Shown here piece after piece: positions 7,697-8,935 of a stretch of 8,935 nucleotides of DNA (its first letter is position 1; each line of letters starts with the position of its first letter). A model generated the notes under the pieces. The model saw only the letters and a program-made list of their open reading frames with translations, had not been told where the DNA came from and ran no database searches. Source of the stretch: Cyclobacteriaceae bacterium (lineage in GTDB: Bacteria > Bacteroidota > Bacteroidia > Cytophagales > Cyclobacteriaceae); the NCBI GenBank assembly GCA_028289505.1, contig JANQPK010000064.1:1-8935 (forward strand). Reading direction: 5' to 3'. The position numbers were made by a program, and so were the translations under genes.

Positions 7697-7709
7697 ACCA
7701 AATTTAGGT
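7697..7709. promoter_or_regulatory. Possible operator upstream of the XRE regulator
   Basis: The 13-base element ACCAAATTTAGGT is an inverted repeat with one mismatch pair around a central T at 7703. It lies about 35 bases upstream of the ATG at 7663 on the regulator's side, where autoregulating XRE proteins often bind. This rests on position and symmetry only; AT-rich DNA makes such short palindromes common. Confidence 0.15.
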
Positions 7710-7867
7710 GAATAAAAAGTCAGATTAAAATTTTTGAAGGTTACACAGTTTGCTCTCTACTAACCAACTTTCCAAAGGATTCTGTAGCTCTGGTTTTGTG
7801 GGATAAAAATAGACCTTTAGATCAATCTGATACGCTATCAATACCATTGAAGTAACAAGCAAAATAA

Positions 7868-8023
7868 TTAGCCAGGTTCATCCAGCCTGGTTTTTTTGAT
7901 ATTGTAGTTTTTTTGGAAGGAGTCCTGGAACTTCTTTTTAGTAAGCATGGTATCAATCATTTTAAAGATGACGTTCCTGTCCTCATCTTGCAACTGACCG
8001 ATCATTTGCACATACCGAGTTCG
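7868..8023 (-). pseudogene. C-terminal remnant of a second XRE-type regulator
   Basis: The minus strand is open from 8023 to a TAA at 7868-7870, about 51 codons. It reads MIGQLQDEDRNVIFKMIDTM followed by LTKKKFQDSFQKNYN. This is the typical last helix pair of small Bacteroidota XRE regulators (...L..eDr..i..miD.ml.k.kf..ffqkn), and parallels the end of the regulator at 7332-7619 (LTPKDKDQNRALMDAFFAKH). No HTH is found in front of it in any minus-strand frame; an in-frame TAA at 8026-8024 closes it. The last nine or so residues read through the terminator hairpin. I take it as a deleted gene's tail, not a small protein. Confidence 0.6.
7870..7897 (+). terminator. Rho-independent terminator (plus strand)
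   Basis: CCAGG (7872-7876) pairs with CCTGG (7886-7890) across a 9-base loop, extended by a G-T and an A-T pair, and is followed by seven T (7891-7897). On the minus strand the same hairpin is followed by a looser T-rich stretch, so it may also end the old XRE gene that lies there. No intact plus-strand gene ends just before it. Confidence 0.55.
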
Positions 8024-8326
8024 TTAAAAATTTTTACGTCTTCAGTTTCTCAAAATTTCCAATAATAACGAATTCAGTATCTAGCTAAACGAATCCTCTT
8101 TCCTTGATAAAAACAGATAAACTTGAAATTTTCCTCGAAGAAATATTTTAGCAATCAAATATGTGGGTTGTGATCTATTGAAGTTTCCCATAGTTACCTT
8201 TCGAACAAGTTTTGTCTTTCTTAAGATCCTGTACTTCTATTCCATAAAAACAATTGAATTGTTCATTTCTAATCTAGCATTCAATCCCAAATTTTTGTAT
8301 ATTTATAAACTCGCAACCAGCACACT
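8024..8326. other. AT-rich intergenic stretch with no supported gene
   Basis: About 300 AT-rich bases between the XRE remnant and the exported protein. It begins with a run AAAAATTTTT at 8026-8035. A plus-strand open frame at 8163-8351 codes a Phe/Ile/Leu/Tyr-rich 62-residue peptide without recognisable domain, and overlaps the start of the next gene in another frame; I do not call it. No tRNA, CRISPR or clear insertion-sequence end is visible. Confidence 0.5.
8298..8305 (+). promoter_or_regulatory. Possible Bacteroidota -7 promoter element
   Basis: TATATTTA matches the Bacteroidota -7 consensus TAnnTTTG except for the last base and lies about 20 bases before the inferred start at 8327. No TTG-type -33 element is found at the proper spacing, so support is weak. 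Confidence 0.2.
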
Positions 8327-8935
8327 ATCAAATACTTATACACTATATTAGTCATTCTCTTTGGCCACACCCTCATGGCCCAAGACTCCCTGCAAATCCA
8401 AACCCCATTGCAGCTGCCGGACACCCTATTGCACCAGTCCCAAATCCTGCAAACACTGGACTCTATTGCAGATCTAACTAACTATGTCAATCACTTTGGC
8501 GATAGCCTGCAGGCCAACTCCCAATGGGTGCAAGACCGCCAACGTCAGGCGGACAGCTTGGCTGATTTACCGGCCTTTTATTTAGATCAGATCGATAGCT
8601 TGATTCAGGTCAAAGCCAATTTGCTGCAGGAACAAATAGACCAGTGGCAATCTCAAGCTGCCGATAAGCTTACCCAAAAAGTTGGTGGCCTGGATTCTAT
8701 TGCCAACCTGGAAACAGACAAGCTGCTGGGAGAAAAGTTCTCAGATCTAAACTCGGACCAGTACAAGGAACAATTGGGAAAGGTCAATGAATTGTTGAAG
8801 GAGTATACCGCCAAAATTACCGACAAAGAAGAACTGCAATGGGTGGAGCATTACAGCGGTCAGCTTAACCAGCTTGAAGGGGTGGTGCAAGATTACCAGG
8901 GTAAGTTAATGGAGGTAGAGCAGGTGCAACTGCTG
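8327..8935 (+). CDS. Exported helical Gln/Leu/Asp-rich protein (3' partial)
   Basis: 203 codons are visible and run off the right edge. The first 18 residues, (I)KYLYTILVILFGHTLMA, form a textbook signal peptide with cleavage before QDSLQ. The mature part is long amphipathic helix rich in Gln, Leu, Asp and Glu with heptad-like spacing (LLHQSQILQTLDSIADL, YLDQIDSLIQVKANLLQEQI, QLGKVNELLKEYTAKI, HYSGQLNQLEGVVQDYQGKL), suggesting a periplasmic or surface coiled coil. I do not recognise the family. The only ATG before the mature part is at 8375, which leaves just MAQDS and destroys the signal peptide. In-frame upstream codons reach a stop at 8306 with no ATG, GTG or TTG, so I place the start at ATC 8327, where homologous signal peptides would have ATG. 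Base composition resembles the RHS core, so it may be a resident gene of the RHS locus. Confidence 0.75.
   Translation, partial: MKYLYTILVILFGHTLMAQDSLQIQTPLQLPDTLLHQSQILQTLDSIADLTNYVNHFGDSLQANSQWVQDRQRQADSLADLPAFYLDQIDSLIQVKANLLQEQIDQWQSQAADKLTQKVGGLDSIANLETDKLLGEKFSDLNSDQYKEQLGKVNELLKEYTAKITDKEELQWVEHYSGQLNQLEGVVQDYQGKLMEVEQVQLL

Noticed and set aside
8022..8038. Near-palindrome around AAAAATTTTT as an attachment or operator site
   Set aside because: The arms beyond the A/T run match only with a bulge, and there is no second copy or integrase nearby.
8163..8351. 62-residue plus-strand frame in AT-rich DNA
   Set aside because: It has hydrophobic/aromatic composition typical of AT-rich noise and no domain, and it overlaps the exported protein's signal peptide in another frame.

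Overview
The window looks like Bacteroidota DNA. The RHS protein has the Bacteroidota layout: a YD-repeat core, the phrase ELTDHLSNVRAL, a jelly-roll insert before YADYYPYG, and an end at DPTGG. Ig-like linkers of the 'QTITFDPLPD...ASSGLPV' type fit the same phylum, as do starts without Shine-Dalgarno sequences. I cannot name a genus.

Positions 2-6286 hold one very long partial gene entering from the left. It encodes an RHS/YD-repeat polymorphic toxin. Its left part carries an array of three 244-residue units (F5/8 type C carbohydrate-binding domain plus Ig-like linker). The array is inserted, in permuted register, into an otherwise continuous RHS N-terminal scaffold. The core ends at DPTGG (5611), followed by a 224-residue variable C-terminal toxin region of unproven activity, perhaps ParB-like.

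Positions 6287-7326 hold two AT-rich genes tightly coupled to the RHS gene. The first is an intact KptA/Tpt1-type RNA 2'-phosphotransferase, whose GTG start directly follows the RHS stop in the same frame. The second is a 165-residue protein of a family I know only as hypothetical; it starts in an ATGA overlap with kptA. Either could be the immunity protein, or KptA could be a second effector. This toxin - KptA - hypothetical protein module is the most interesting part of the window.

Positions 7332-8326 hold a convergent XRE-family regulator whose first helix is split off by a -1 frameshift at an AAAA run, the C-terminal remnant of a second XRE regulator, a hairpin terminator, and AT-rich DNA with no gene that I can support. 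This looks like a decayed zone behind a toxin/immunity cassette.

From 8327 to the right edge runs an exported, helical, Gln/Leu/Asp-rich protein with a clear signal peptide but no ATG, GTG or TTG to start it. Its base composition returns to that of the RHS core, so the AT-rich block from roughly 5600 to 8330 reads as accessory DNA between two resident genes.
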